Source: Hydractinia symbiolongicarpus (lineage: Eukaryota > Cnidaria > Hydrozoa > Anthoathecata > Hydractiniidae). Taken from it: a stretch of DNA of 64,000 nt. Positions within the stretch are counted from its first letter, which is position 1; every line of letters begins with the position of its first letter. The stretch is taken from NCBI RefSeq assembly GCF_029227915.1, contig NC_079888.1, forward strand, positions 12,261,001 through 12,325,000, in the 5' to 3' direction. The notes beneath the pieces are model-generated. The model had not been told where the DNA came from. It saw only the letters and a list, made by a program, of their open reading frames with translations, and did no database searches. Shown here piece by piece: positions 1 through 10,571 of the stretch. The position numbers and the translations under genes were made by a program.

Positions 1-748
1 TTGGAAGTCAGTGGTCACACAGGTCTTGTGATTTAAATGGTACTTGATTTTCAGTAGCCCTTTACCACCCAACCGTAAACAAATTGTGTGAGGTTTGGAA
101 AATTTTTTTGGGCGAGCATTTTTTTTGAAAGAAGTGAATGATGTGTCTGCATAACATAAGCATAAATAAAGTGAATGAGTATTGAATGAATGGATGAATG
201 TTCCATGGTTTGACTCACCTAGTATATATGATGTTGGGTATGGTGTCAGTGTGTATTTTGTTTACCTAGATAATAAATACTAAGTGTGAACAGTGCAATA
301 CAAATCAGTGCGTACTAGTTGTTATCGTGTAAAGTTAGTATTAAATTCTCACGGTGAACAGTGCATTAAAAAATAGTGGATGTTATCGTGTAAAGAGAGT
401 ATTAAGTACGCGCATGGCCGTTACTTTTGGTTTGTGTTTCGTGTTGATAAATGTAGCGTTGTAAAGGCGGGAATGTACACGTCACGTTACCTCTTTTAAC
501 GTTAAAAGCTGAAAACGACAGAGTTTTAATGGAAACTTTAAACCAAAGAGACAGATTTTCTTTAATTGATAGTCGACTCGAAGTAATTCATTAAAGAAAA
601 GTCTTGAAAGTGAGGTGTACGTGCGTGTGTCTATGGTGTGTGCAGTTTAGGTATTAACGTATAGTGCGATGTATTAGCATCTGTAACCATGGTAGTGTCG
701 AGAATGGTATCTTTGTAGTGATCAAGAAATGTAGTGTAACGCACTTAC
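1..748. other. Probable intron of the CUB/discoidin gene
   Basis: AT-rich sequence downstream, in the minus sense, of the last visible donor. A diffuse repeat of 'gtgaacagtgca...cgtgtaaag' occurs at about 285-400 (two copies). No exon continuing the CUB gene could be recognised. Confidence 0.4.
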
Positions 749-1243
749 GTGTAACGCCTTCTTGCCAGACTGAATATTTTAGGTTGAATCCTTCTCCACG
801 ACGTTTCATATTTGATGTTTCCGTGTGGCCAGGATGGTATTCAATACGAAGTTCGTTCTTTGAGTACACAAACGCGAAAGGCGACTGTACACCAGCTAAA
901 TTTTGAATAATGTGCGACGAAGCTGTAAGAGACAATGTACATTATACTCTGTTAAACGAAAGTTTTCAATTTGTAAAATATGTCTTCTCCGATTTTAAAC
1001 ACCTTAAAATACCTGTCAGCGAGAGTTGTATGTATTTTATTATTAGCCTACCTGTCAAGCCAGCTTTGACTAGTAGGTAGGATCCTTGATTTCTTTCGGG
1101 AAAATGCACCCTTTTAAATTCCAAATTTATTCGACTACCTTTTGGTAGCTTGAACAACCAGGTGCTTGTCTTGTTTACTCGAGATAATATTTCATGTACT
1201 CCATTTATCACACCATGTTGGGATGTTATGAGTCGACCAAACC
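749..1243 (-). CDS. CUB domain 5 (two exons, 1243-1052 and 922-749)
   Basis: The first exon reads GFGRLITSQHGVINGV then TSTWLFKLPKGSRINLEF, a CUB N-terminal half in which the usual first cysteine is absent. It ends at a GTAGGC donor in phase 1 after GLTG. The second exon has SKNELRIEYHPGHTE and GEGFNLKYSVW, the last two CUB strands, and stops at a GTAAGT donor after codon phase 1. No cysteine is seen within the domain, so it is a degenerate CUB. The next exon is not in the first 748 bases in any form I recognise. Confidence 0.72.
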
Positions 1244-4200
1244 CTGAGTTAAGAAAGCAGAGAAAAATATTAGGACCTCCAGGAAGTTACAACAACAAAA
1301 AAATCACTGTCTTAAGTTTTCTATTCTATTAAAAGCTAATGGTGGCACCGTAGCTTGTTGCAATAACTCTCGCATTGTGCGCAGAAGACCGCTTGAGATT
1401 CAGTTCCTCTTGGCGGGAATTCAATATGGACGAGTGAGTGTTACCATAAATCCAGTCATGTGAAAAAGATGATTGGGAAGGCACACTGTGTGACCTGTTG
1501 GATATTGCAATAAGTTATCTAGCATATCGCCGGCCTGAGTAGCTCACAATGAGCATAAAATACTCCAAACCTCATCATCTATGCCATGGTTCCTCCTGCA
1601 AATAAAAGACAGGGTATATTCCTCGATTTTTGTAAGCTAGCTGCACATCTTTTCATCTATCTATGCTTTTTATATTTCTTCAAATTATATACGTTAGCAA
1701 GAGAAGCTGGAAAGGTGTATCGAAAAAATATTGAAAAGCAAACTTTCTTTCTTTCTTTCTTTATTATTTTTAGTATATTCTTTTCTTAACTTTGAAATAA
1801 AATATAAAAAACGCCATAGTAATTGCACATCCCTAGTGCCGAGAATAATGGTTGCTAAAATTAAAACGCATTGGATCACAACCGGTATCAACATCGAGGA
1901 AATTAACGATGTTAATCGCACTAAAAATCTTCAAATGCCAAAACCTACCTAAATCTTCTCTCGTGTAAGTGAATTTTACACCTTGAATTTCTTCAGGAAG
2001 TTTGAAACTTTCAAAGTTCATCCATATTTGCCTAGACATTGGCATGACGTAAACGCCTGGCTTCTTTGAATCACAGAACGTTTCATTTGCCGTATGAGTG
2101 TGACCATCATACGATATGCGCAGTCTTGAAGTAGCACAGTCTGCTTGTAATGCGACAACATGAAACAGGTATAAAGTATTACGACTTGAAGAAGCTTCCG
2201 GTGAGATTACCCATGTACTTGTGGTTTTCTTGTACGTGCTGTAGTTAATCGTCTTTTCTGGTTCCGTCAATGTTTCACCGCTGTCTAAAAGATTTTAAAC
2301 AATGTAATGTAAAATACAGAAGTTAAATGGTGAACTTTGATGTTTAACTTCTTTTTCTTTACACCTCTTTTTTTCAGACCTGTTGGCAGCCATGTACTCA
2401 GGACCTGTTGCCTTCCTTAATTCGGGCGTCACATTAAAAAAGATGTGTGAAAAGGTTATCGAATAATCACTATTCAATTGTGCCAAAGAAAAGACCATTG
2501 TACGCCCGTTTTAACCACTAACGCCATTTACGCCTGTTTTTCATTCAGTCTATTTTGATACAAAAAATCATACTACCTCCAGTATCCACTTTACAGCCGT
2601 AAACTTCCACGCGCATGCACACGTGTATTCGCCGACCTGATTGGTAATCCAATGGCTGAATACGAATTTTTTTCACCGCCACCGATGGAGTGAGTATGTT
2701 CTCCTTCGTTACGTTATAAAATCTGTTTCCACCAAATAACTAAAGAAACAGCAAAGCACGTGACCTCCATGAAAAATGTTGCATATTCACATGCAAACGC
2801 ATATACCAAAAATTGCATTGCAAACATTAACATACTTGACGTCGACAGAAATGATTTTAGTGATTGAATCTACCTCGCAAAAAGATAAATTGGTTTTTAT
2901 GGTAATACTGCCTAACCGTACGAACGGTTGACATACATTTTCTAAATTCCTAGATACAATCCAGATACAATCTGTAGAACAGAAATAGTGACATTACCAT
3001 TAATGTGCCTTATCGAAAATTATTCATTTGTATCTTTAGACTTTTGTTACTGCAATTTTATTGTAGTTGTCATTGTAACCGACTTCTGAAAAAGAAGTAT
3101 AATTATAGACGATAAGAGCACCTACTGTGTACGGGTTTTTTCTTTCCGTATCTACATAGCTTGCATAATGTTTTAATTTCTTTCCAGTTGTATACAATAC
3201 TTTGTACTTTGTGACGTAATATGTATTTCCATACATCGTGTAGCCCTATGAATATTATTATTATCAAAATTTTAATTTGATTTGAACGAATATTATGAAC
3301 TATTACATCGAAAACGTATACCAAGTTCATTAAACTGCAGCTCCTAGCGTTTAAACGTCGGCGCTCAACACGTTCAATTTCCGTTACATTAAAGATGGCA
3401 GCGTTTTCTGAATTTTTACTTGTTATTTAAAGAGATGACCGTCTGCTAGAAAGTTGACTGTCATTACTTTCGAAATACAGGCATCGCGGCCATAAAAAAA
3501 TCTACCGCGCCTACCCCGATACTAAACGCTAGAAGCTACGACGAAGAATGCTTTAATGAAAGGGCTTATTGACAATGGTGGTAGAAAGGCTTGGTGAAAC
3601 CATGCATATGTACTACCAGAATAAAATTTTAAAGAAATTGTAAGAAACTTCAATACAAGATAAAACAAAAAAGCCGAGAAATATTTCCTACCTGTGTAGC
3701 TATACGTGTGACTTTTGTTACTTGTGGAAAAGTGATTTCAAAGTATTCACCAAGAAACTTGGATTTCCTTTCCTAAAATAGGAAAATCTAAATCTTATTT
3801 TTTCTTACAGCTTCATACGTTATTATGTGTGGTGGGATTGTCAATACTCAGAGTATTTAGGGTTTTTTTATCATCTAAGCAAGTTGTGGCAAAGTTGTGG
3901 CAACTTAAATTAGATTTTCGATTCCTGGTAAAAAAAAAACGATACTGCTCAACTGCTTGTTTCGTTGTTTGTGTAATATAAAAAATAAACGAGTCACTAA
4001 TTTGCAGTAAATAACTCAAACAACTTCATAGCATTGTCAAAAGCAATTCCAACTGGCTTACTGCGCTACACCACGCGAATGGACCATTTAAACGCCCAAA
4101 ATCTGCGCCCAGTATATGAGGTTTGTGAGCTATTTTAAAGTTTGATGATGTTAACACATTTAGTCTGTCAATGCGCCCATCTTCCATACCAAGCGACTCG

Positions 4201-7200
4201 GAGCATGCTGAAAAATATAACGTAATCATATACTTGAGAAGGGATAAGACCGTATGAACGGCGTGACACTGGATTTTTTCGCCCTCTATCTTCACCTCTA
4301 AATGTCAAGTACACTTACTCTTTTTATGCGTTTTGAACATAATTTGGAATCCCTTGCCAGCCATTTCTGCGTTACTATGGAAACGAATGTACATGGCTTG
4401 ACCACGTGATATAATCACTTTGGGGTAAAACATGTTACAGTAATGTCCTGAAAAAAACGAAGAACTGAAGTTAGAAAAAGACTAAAATAGAATTGTTTTT
4501 AGCTGAACATAGTCAAGCTTTAATGGATATTTATTGGCTATTTATTATTAATCAACCAACCTTGCTCCCGGGATATTATACGTTTTTAAGCTAACAAAAA
4601 TGGCTTACGAGGTTACATTTAAAATTATTGATAATTAAAGTTTAATGATACAAGCAGCAGATTTAACAGTAAAACAACGTTTGTTGTTTTTGTGTAAATT
4701 TTACCGAGAAGAGGCGACGTTTCTGTAGGACCATCACGGATTTCAATGTAGTCATCAGCACAGTCGCCCCTCTTTGACATTAGAACATCCATGTAGGCGA
4801 TATGTAAGGATATATACTGATTCTTATCCGTTGTTATCGTCCAAACGCATTCACTAAACGCAGGGTATGTTAAGTGCCTCGCTGGATTAAAGTTTGGCGA
4901 CTCGATTGTTCCGTTTTTTATAAAGAAATCTCCACCACAACCTAAACGTTACAATACGAAGAACACGTTATAGTTTGTCGCTAAATTTGCTGTCCAGATC
5001 AGTCTTGATGAATCAGTGGAAAATATTCTCCCAATGCATGCTTACAAAAATTGGTTTGATTTGATTTAAATAAAAACTTACGTTCAGTGGATGATTGGGT
5101 GAAAATCGCTCGGAAACCTTGCAATCTTCCGTAGAGGTCGGAATGAAATTTAACTGATACTTCGTTACCAGAAGTCACCAATGGTGGAGGGGCATCAAAA
5201 CAATACCTTTAATAATTAAATAAATTATAGTTTGCAGAGATATGGAAGTATAAATTTTGAGCGTGATAAACTTACTGTCCAATTGTTTTTGCATTATTTG
5301 AATGTCCATCAGTAATTACCACGGAGTCCCTGCATTTACACGTGCCTCCACTTTGGCATGTTGATTCCACTTCGAAAAACAGAAATCGAAGAGCAACATA
5401 TTTTCCCTTGGGAACCTTGATCTTCCACTCGCATTTTCGATTGCGTGGATAATGCAAGGGGAACCGGGGGGTCGTAATTTCTCCATGCACAGCATTTATT
5501 TCACCACCGCATTCTAAATATAGGTATTCCCTTACAGTTGATTATGCCTGCTTATCTTGCAATTAATTTATTTTGTTTACCTTACCAGTAACTTGTTTAC
5601 TTTGTAACATGAACATTTTGCGGCATGAAAATGTTGCTTGACCCGCGAAATTAAAATATCGCAATAATTTAGTTTCGTCAACCTCAAAATTAAAATGCTT
5701 TAAGAATTTAATGTAAAACATTTTTCTGAACAACAAGTAATGTTAGAGCCAGCTAGAACAGTTAAAAGTCGGTTACAGAAACTTTTTTTCTCATACTTAC
5801 ATATATATTAACGATTTTTGACAGTTTCTTTAACCGCGAAAATGAAATACCGTTCTTCTCTAACCCCGAAATTAAAATAAAAAATTTTTCAAGCATTAAT
5901 TCCTAGCCTTTATAGAGAGTGTCCCACCTCTTATTGGCAGCATTTTAACTCTAATTTCATCTCGTCCCCAGGACATTTTTTGCTTTTTGATATCGGACAC
6001 AGAAAGAATAGTCAATTTTTCCCGCTATTTATAATATCAAAATGAAAAAAAGGCCTTGGGAACAAGGTTGACTCTGGTGGTGACGAGATTGTCAAGAAGT
6101 CATACCTTTCTCCTTCAATGCTACGAAGGTAGCTTTGAATCCTTTCATCTCAATCGTACTGTCTGATTGAAACCAAAGTCGAAGTTTGTTAAATGTTGAG
6201 GTGATTACCTTAGGAGGACGTCGTTTGTTACAATACTGACCGCCTAAAAGCAAATAAGACATTATCAGTACACGCGAAAAAGTGTTTTTTTTCTTTTTTT
6301 TTCTGTGATATACTTTGTGTTATGGGATTAATGACATTTAGTTTTTAATTTATACATTTTTTTTTATTTTTATTTAATATTTATTATTATTATATATTCT
6401 TTAATTATGTGTTATTTAATTTAAAGTTACCTTTTATACGAACCCATTCTGTGTTATTAACCATGATTCCTAAAATACCGAAGGATTCATTTTTATTTTC
6501 TCTGTCATTTTAAAATAGAATTTTTTTTTAAATTGTCTATATGGTGATGTCATTAGTGCCAGGCCTTTTTTCAGTGAAACGTTTACTAGAACTTTTGTTT
6601 CTTCTCACCGAATGCTTACGACAGGGCACTTTTTTATTTCTTACAATAATTTTATAGAGAATTACAAGTTCTTCCAAAAAATCCGAACTTTATAAAGTTT
6701 TTAAACGGCCAATAAGAAGCAAAGAGGGTCAATTTTTTTGCGGCGAAACAATTAGCACATGTACCTACTGTTTAGCAAAAATGAAGACACTTCGCAGTAT
6801 GTATGCGCTAAATCCGCTAAATGTTTAGAGTTTTTAACAAAAAAAGATCAATTGGAAGACGAGCTTATTTCAAAAGAATGAAGAAGATTTTTATCGTGTT
6901 TGATAACTGGTGGTAAAATTAATTCTCACCAATCATAGGTGAGTTGATATCTCCGCCATCTTTAACTTCCAAAACATCCGTCTTACAGTCTTCGTACGGT
7001 TCGACGTCAAAATCAACGAATGTGAGTTCGATATAATGCTTCTTTGGTACTGTAATTGTCCATATGCATGAACTTTCTGCGGGATAATTTTCGGGATAAT
7101 TCGGTGTGCTTATTGTTCCTTGTGATCCTTGTAAGTTCTGACTGCATTGTTTGCTTGTTGCTATGGTAACAAAAGATAATTTAAATTAAAAGAACGTCCT

Positions 7201-10200
7201 TAAATGTGATCACATTTAAAAGCTCACCAGCTAAAATTCTTACAAACCAAGCCAGACTTTTATAAGAGGCAGAATGTCAAATTTTAAACTTTTTCAGATA
7301 GATAAATAAATGAGTACTTTATATCCATTTTTATTTCACAAAATTTATTTTCGCAAAACTGTTTTATTGTGGATTATTAAAAAAAACTGACCACACTTAG
7401 TGCAAGTGAATATTTTCGGCCTAAAAATTCTTTGCTAAAATCTTCTGTCAACATTTTTTTCCCGATAAAGTACTCAAATCTGACTCATAACTGTCACAAA
7501 AAATGCGTCAGGAAAGGGAAGGGAGGAATATCTTAACCTTTTTCGTGGATACGAGAAATAACACTGCAAAAAAAAAAACCCTGACATGAAAATGCGCATG
7601 AATGGTCCTTGTTATTTGGAAGTGCTAAACAACAACATGTCTTAACCAGATTTTTTCTTATGGAAACAATAACAAAACAACACCGTGCGCCCCAGCTTTG
7701 CACAAAAAAAATTGTACATCCATTTTTTTTCATAAAAAGAATAGCTATTTAAAATTCCAGACAGCCATTTTAAATCACATAAAGCTCAGAAAACTTTTTA
7801 TTTTTTACAATTTTGTTTGTTCCAGTTGCAACCGTGCGTCATTCATTTTAACTTTACTAATTTTAATTTTAATTTTAAAATAGAAATGGAATACTTTTCT
7901 CTATGCCAATTGACGTCAATCATTCCGTGACAAAAAACCAACTGAACTTTGTATTGATTTATTTACTTCTAATAAAAGCGTCTGTGTTAATACCATATTA
8001 TAAAGATAAGCAAATGCGAATAAAGGGAAATAAGTAGCGGAGTATAAGGAAGGATGTTGAATATTGTTATTAAATTTGCCAGGATTCTGACAGTGATATG
8101 TATTCCAGGAATTTTAATAGCTGTCTGGGTTTTTAAAAGCTAGACTTGTCTGACAAGACACCTCCGGTAAGATACTGTCATCAGGAAAATGGACGGAATG
8201 TCCTGTCACGTGTTGCTAACAGCAACTGACGTGTGAGAAAAACCTTTATAGTCCTATGATTTTCCCCCTTTTTAATGCAAGTTAGCAAAATCTATGCTGC
8301 TCTTTCAGCAACTAAAAGCCTCTTGAGCTGTCTTTGAACGTACAACTTTTAAGATTATAATGTGCAGAAGAATTTGCCTATTTCCTTTTTTTAGGCTTTT
8401 AATAAAGCCTGTAAGGATGGATAAAGGTTGTGTAGTGTGTAGCCTTAGCACTAGTATTTGAGATGAATATAAAAAGCCAAAATGTTTTAGATATAGACTT
8501 ATTTAAATTTTTGTTCATTAATTTTGTTAGACGTATTTCTGACAAAAATTTGAGACAAGCTTTTATCGTTACTTTGAGTTGCATTGCTGACTGACTGAAC
8601 ACCGACTGAACACCATTCCAAATCAAGAAACGCATTCGTCATGAAGAACATATAAAAGAAAAGAAAGTTTGCAAATTATCTTGTATTTTTAAAATAATAA
8701 ATTGATTTGCCCGATTTTTACCCAGAAAAAAATTCGGACGTTCTGAATAAATTCCAAATTTCAACAACAACTTTTTTTATCTCTCGCTGCACTACGATCT
8801 TATGCTACAGTTAGAGCATGATAAGAAAAATACTAACAAGCTCGTTCCTAGATTTTTCTGACTTTTTTTAAGGACCAATTGGAAGTCGAAACGAGGCTAC
8901 TAGGAGAAAGTTTATATGTCAGGTGATTCACTTGCTTATCAAATGCCACGCTTAACTTTCTATCACCTCCTGCCTAGACCCCACCTTATCTCCTTATAAG
9001 GACAACAAACTAAAACAAAAAGCTATGAAGTTGAGGTTGATCTTCACACATGCCGCCTTTATGATTTATTTAGAGACATTCTATTGGTCAAAGCTTACTT
9101 TTAGCTTGTAGTCAGCGTTTAAACAAGGAGAAAAGGAAAACAACTTATATGCAGTGACTCAACGACATCGAAGTGTTTACAACAACACGTGGTTTGTGGA
9201 ATTTGATTTAAATTATGCAGAAACAAAATTGATCAAAACATGATCAAAACAAGATGAATATTTTAATATAGCAACCGCCATTTTGATTTGAATCAAGGAT
9301 TGTTATTTTATTTATTTATTTTTGTGTTTATTTTTTATTCCTTTCCTTTCCGTGTGATCATTTTCCATTTTAATATCATTCTTCGTTGCTAAGCAACCAT
9401 GGTAGTGAAACGGTATGAAACAGTTCAATAAAAAGTCTGAGAAGTGTTTGATGTCAGGGAGCAATTATATATACACCTAAGCTACATGAAGTGACTGTTG
9501 TTTCAGACATCAACTTCGTTCCCAGGACCAAATGTTAAGAAAGTAAAATAACTAGTAGATATTACTTACAACTTAAAATATTAACACCGAAGGTTTAATA
9601 TCGCCTCTCTCTTCATGTAGCTAGGAAAGGCTGCAAGCAATTTTATTATTCTCATAATATTTAATCGGTAAAAAGTGCCGAGTGATTAAACAGTCATTTT
9701 ATTTTATTATATTCTTAATAATTTATTTATTTTTTTATATTTTATTTATCAAATTTCAGGTCTGTAAAGTAAAAATCATTTTTAGATTGGCTAGATTTAG
9801 ATTTAGATTTCATTTTTATGCACTCCACCGCATTGATTTTATTGTTTTGTAAAGAAGTTGAAGGAGTAAACAGTATTCCAAGTGCAGAAAACGTGCTTAA
9901 ATTCCTCCGTGCACTCTTACCAACCCTTTTTTGCCAACCCAAACATTTTAAGTCCCAACCATGGATGCCATCTACGCAAAAAGCTCCTTGTACCCAACAA
10001 TACCTATTATAAGGATAGAGACATCCCCTTTGGAAACATTTAGTACGTGAGACACTAACAACCTTTTCACAATTCAACAGAAAACTATACAATATTGCGT
10101 TTGAGAGAAGGGACCTGGTGATCTTGTTTGTTTCAGCACTTGTTTTTAACGATTATTTTTTAAATACCAAGGATAAAAAAACTTTTATGAGCAAAGAAAC

Positions 10201-10571
10201 TAAATTTTATTTGAATCAGTTGTTTTAAAAGTTTTCCTTTTTTTTTTCTTTTTCGACAAGTTTAATACTCTCTCCTGCAAACTTTTATTACAAACTATTC
10301 TCACAGCGCCAGATTTTTGTCCATAAGGCACCAATTTTGTAAGACTTTTGACATTTAAAAGTGGTTTTGGGAACAATTCTTTAGTATTATTATAGATGGT
10401 GTTTCTGGATTGACAACAGTCAATTCTAGCGCAATGCATGACTGTTAGAAACAAGAGTATGAAAATCAACTGAAAATAAGAAATTGAAAACTCACCGGTC
10501 GTGATTTTTAAAACTAACGTGAACAAAATGATACTCTTGGTTAATTTTGAAATAATAAACTTTATCTCCAT
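749..10571 (-). CDS. Multi-exon CUB/discoidin (F5/8C) receptor-like gene, 3' end beyond the window
   Basis: Predicted secreted or type-I surface protein. Exons on the minus strand, in coding order: 10571-10496, 7160-6930, 6243-6106, 5513-5276, 5206-5082, 4941-4705, 4447-4319, 4207-4062, 3772-3692, 3245-3126, 2739-2577, 2284-1949, 1243-1052, 922-749. Each is bounded by AG and GT, and every junction keeps the reading phase, with module borders mostly in phase 1 as is usual for extracellular shuffled domains. The 2386 nt read through without a stop. Domain order is signal peptide, CUB, CUB, CUB, F5/8C, CUB, CUB. The last visible donor (after codon 795, phase 1) shows that more exons lie left of position 749, so any membrane anchor is unseen. 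Neuropilins have CUB-CUB-F5/8-F5/8-MAM and DCBLDs CUB-LCCL-F5/8, so this is not a simple orthologue of either. Ligand and role are unknown. The splice model is hand-made, and extra exons in the 3.3-kb first intron cannot be excluded. Confidence 0.85.
1949..2284 (-). CDS. CUB domain 4 (single 336-bp exon)
   Basis: One exon of 112 codons, phase 1 at both ends, carries a whole CUB-like domain: STWVISPEASSSRNTLYLF, a DCATSRLRISYDG...FCDSKK cysteine pair, then IWMNFESFKL and VKFTYT. The first CUB disulfide is missing, since there is no cysteine in the N-terminal third. That occurs in divergent CUB domains. Unlike CUBs 1-3 and 5 it is not interrupted by an intron. Confidence 0.78.
2577..4207 (-). 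CDS. F5/8 type C (discoidin) domain, four exons
   Basis: Exons 4207-4062, 3772-3692, 3245-3126 and 2739-2577. Visible hallmarks are CSESLGMEDGRI (the C-x-LGM-x-G opening), an AWC motif, FLGEYFEITFPQ (the L-x-V-D-F-like strand), VTRIATQGY, the YVTKYKVLYTTG strand, LFGGN, and the closing KKIRIQPLDYQSGRRIHVCM ending in a cysteine. Both end cysteines that pair in discoidin domains are present. The internal introns are phase 0. Such domains bind phospholipids, glycans or protein ligands outside the cell; which one applies here cannot be told. Confidence 0.9.
4319..4941 (-). CDS. CUB domain 3 (two exons, 4941-4705 and 4447-4319)
   Basis: The domain opens CGGDFFIKNGTIESPNF, continues with CVWTITTDKNQYISL, and shows the acidic YMDVL...GDCADDYIEIRDG segment typical of calcium-binding CUB domains. 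The second exon has GHYCNMFYPKVIISRGQAMY and a GKGFQIMF strand. Junctions are phase 1. It is followed directly by the F5/8C domain, as in neuropilin-like proteins. Confidence 0.88.
5082..5513 (-). CDS. CUB domain 2 (two exons, 5513-5276 and 5206-5082)
   Basis: This CUB starts CGGEINAVHGEITTPRFPLH, followed by a CEWKIKVPKGKYVALRF strand. It has an extra cysteine cluster, CQSGGTCKCRD, where most CUBs carry a single cysteine. The second exon gives YCFDAPPPLVTSGNEVSVKF and GFRAIF, the usual C-terminal CUB strands. The intron falls in phase 2 inside a Gln codon (CA/G), and the splice sites GTAAGT and aaag are clear. The additional cysteines suggest an extra disulfide or a variant calcium loop. Confidence 0.87.
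5955..6068. mobile_element. Short inverted-repeat element, 'TCGTTCCCAGG' family, in a CUB-gene intron
   Basis: The ends read ctcgtccccaggac and ggccttgggaacaag, an imperfect terminal inverted repeat around about 90 bp of AT-rich sequence without coding capacity. Related ends occur at 29036-29149 and 54586-54665, and half-like pieces at about 8845-8895 and 9509-9522. The behaviour fits a non-autonomous MITE-type element. No clear target duplication was found. Confidence 0.5.
6106..7160 (-). CDS. CUB domain 1 (two exons, 7160-6930 and 6243-6106)
   Basis: The first exon begins just before a cysteine (SKQCSQNLQGS) and has the canonical CUB opening GTISTPNYPENYP, then SSCIWTI and a second cysteine pair at YEDCKTDVLEV-DGG. 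The second exon supplies GQYCNKRRPPKVITS and the closing KGFKATF strand. The four-cysteine pattern of a typical extracellular CUB is present, so this is the most canonical of the five. The intron splits the domain at the GG-x-YC turn in phase 1. The acceptor could instead lie 7 nt later (aacaag), but that would break phase with the signal exon. Confidence 0.88.
7161..10495. other. Long first intron of the CUB/discoidin gene
   Basis: AT-rich, with no phase-compatible exon recognised. A cysteine-rich open frame on the minus strand at about 10092-9921 (six cysteines, ending at a good GTAAGA donor) lies inside it. Its possible acceptors are in the wrong phase for direct joining to the signal exon, so it is not added to the gene. 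A piece at 7385-7490 resembles the repeat at 18017-18115. Confidence 0.4.
10496..10571 (-). CDS. Signal-peptide exon (exon 1 of the CUB/discoidin gene)
   Basis: An ATG at 10571-10569 opens a 25-residue leader, MEIK followed by FIISKLTKSIILFTLVLK and ITT, with a basic N-region and a hydrophobic core typical of a eukaryotic signal peptide. A GTGAGT donor follows at 10495 in phase 1, matching the phase-1 acceptor of the first CUB exon 3.3 kb downstream. The frame stays open upstream with a TTG, so the ATG is chosen as the first methionine. The link to the CUB exons rests on phase and on the need for a leader; no transcript is available. Confidence 0.6.
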
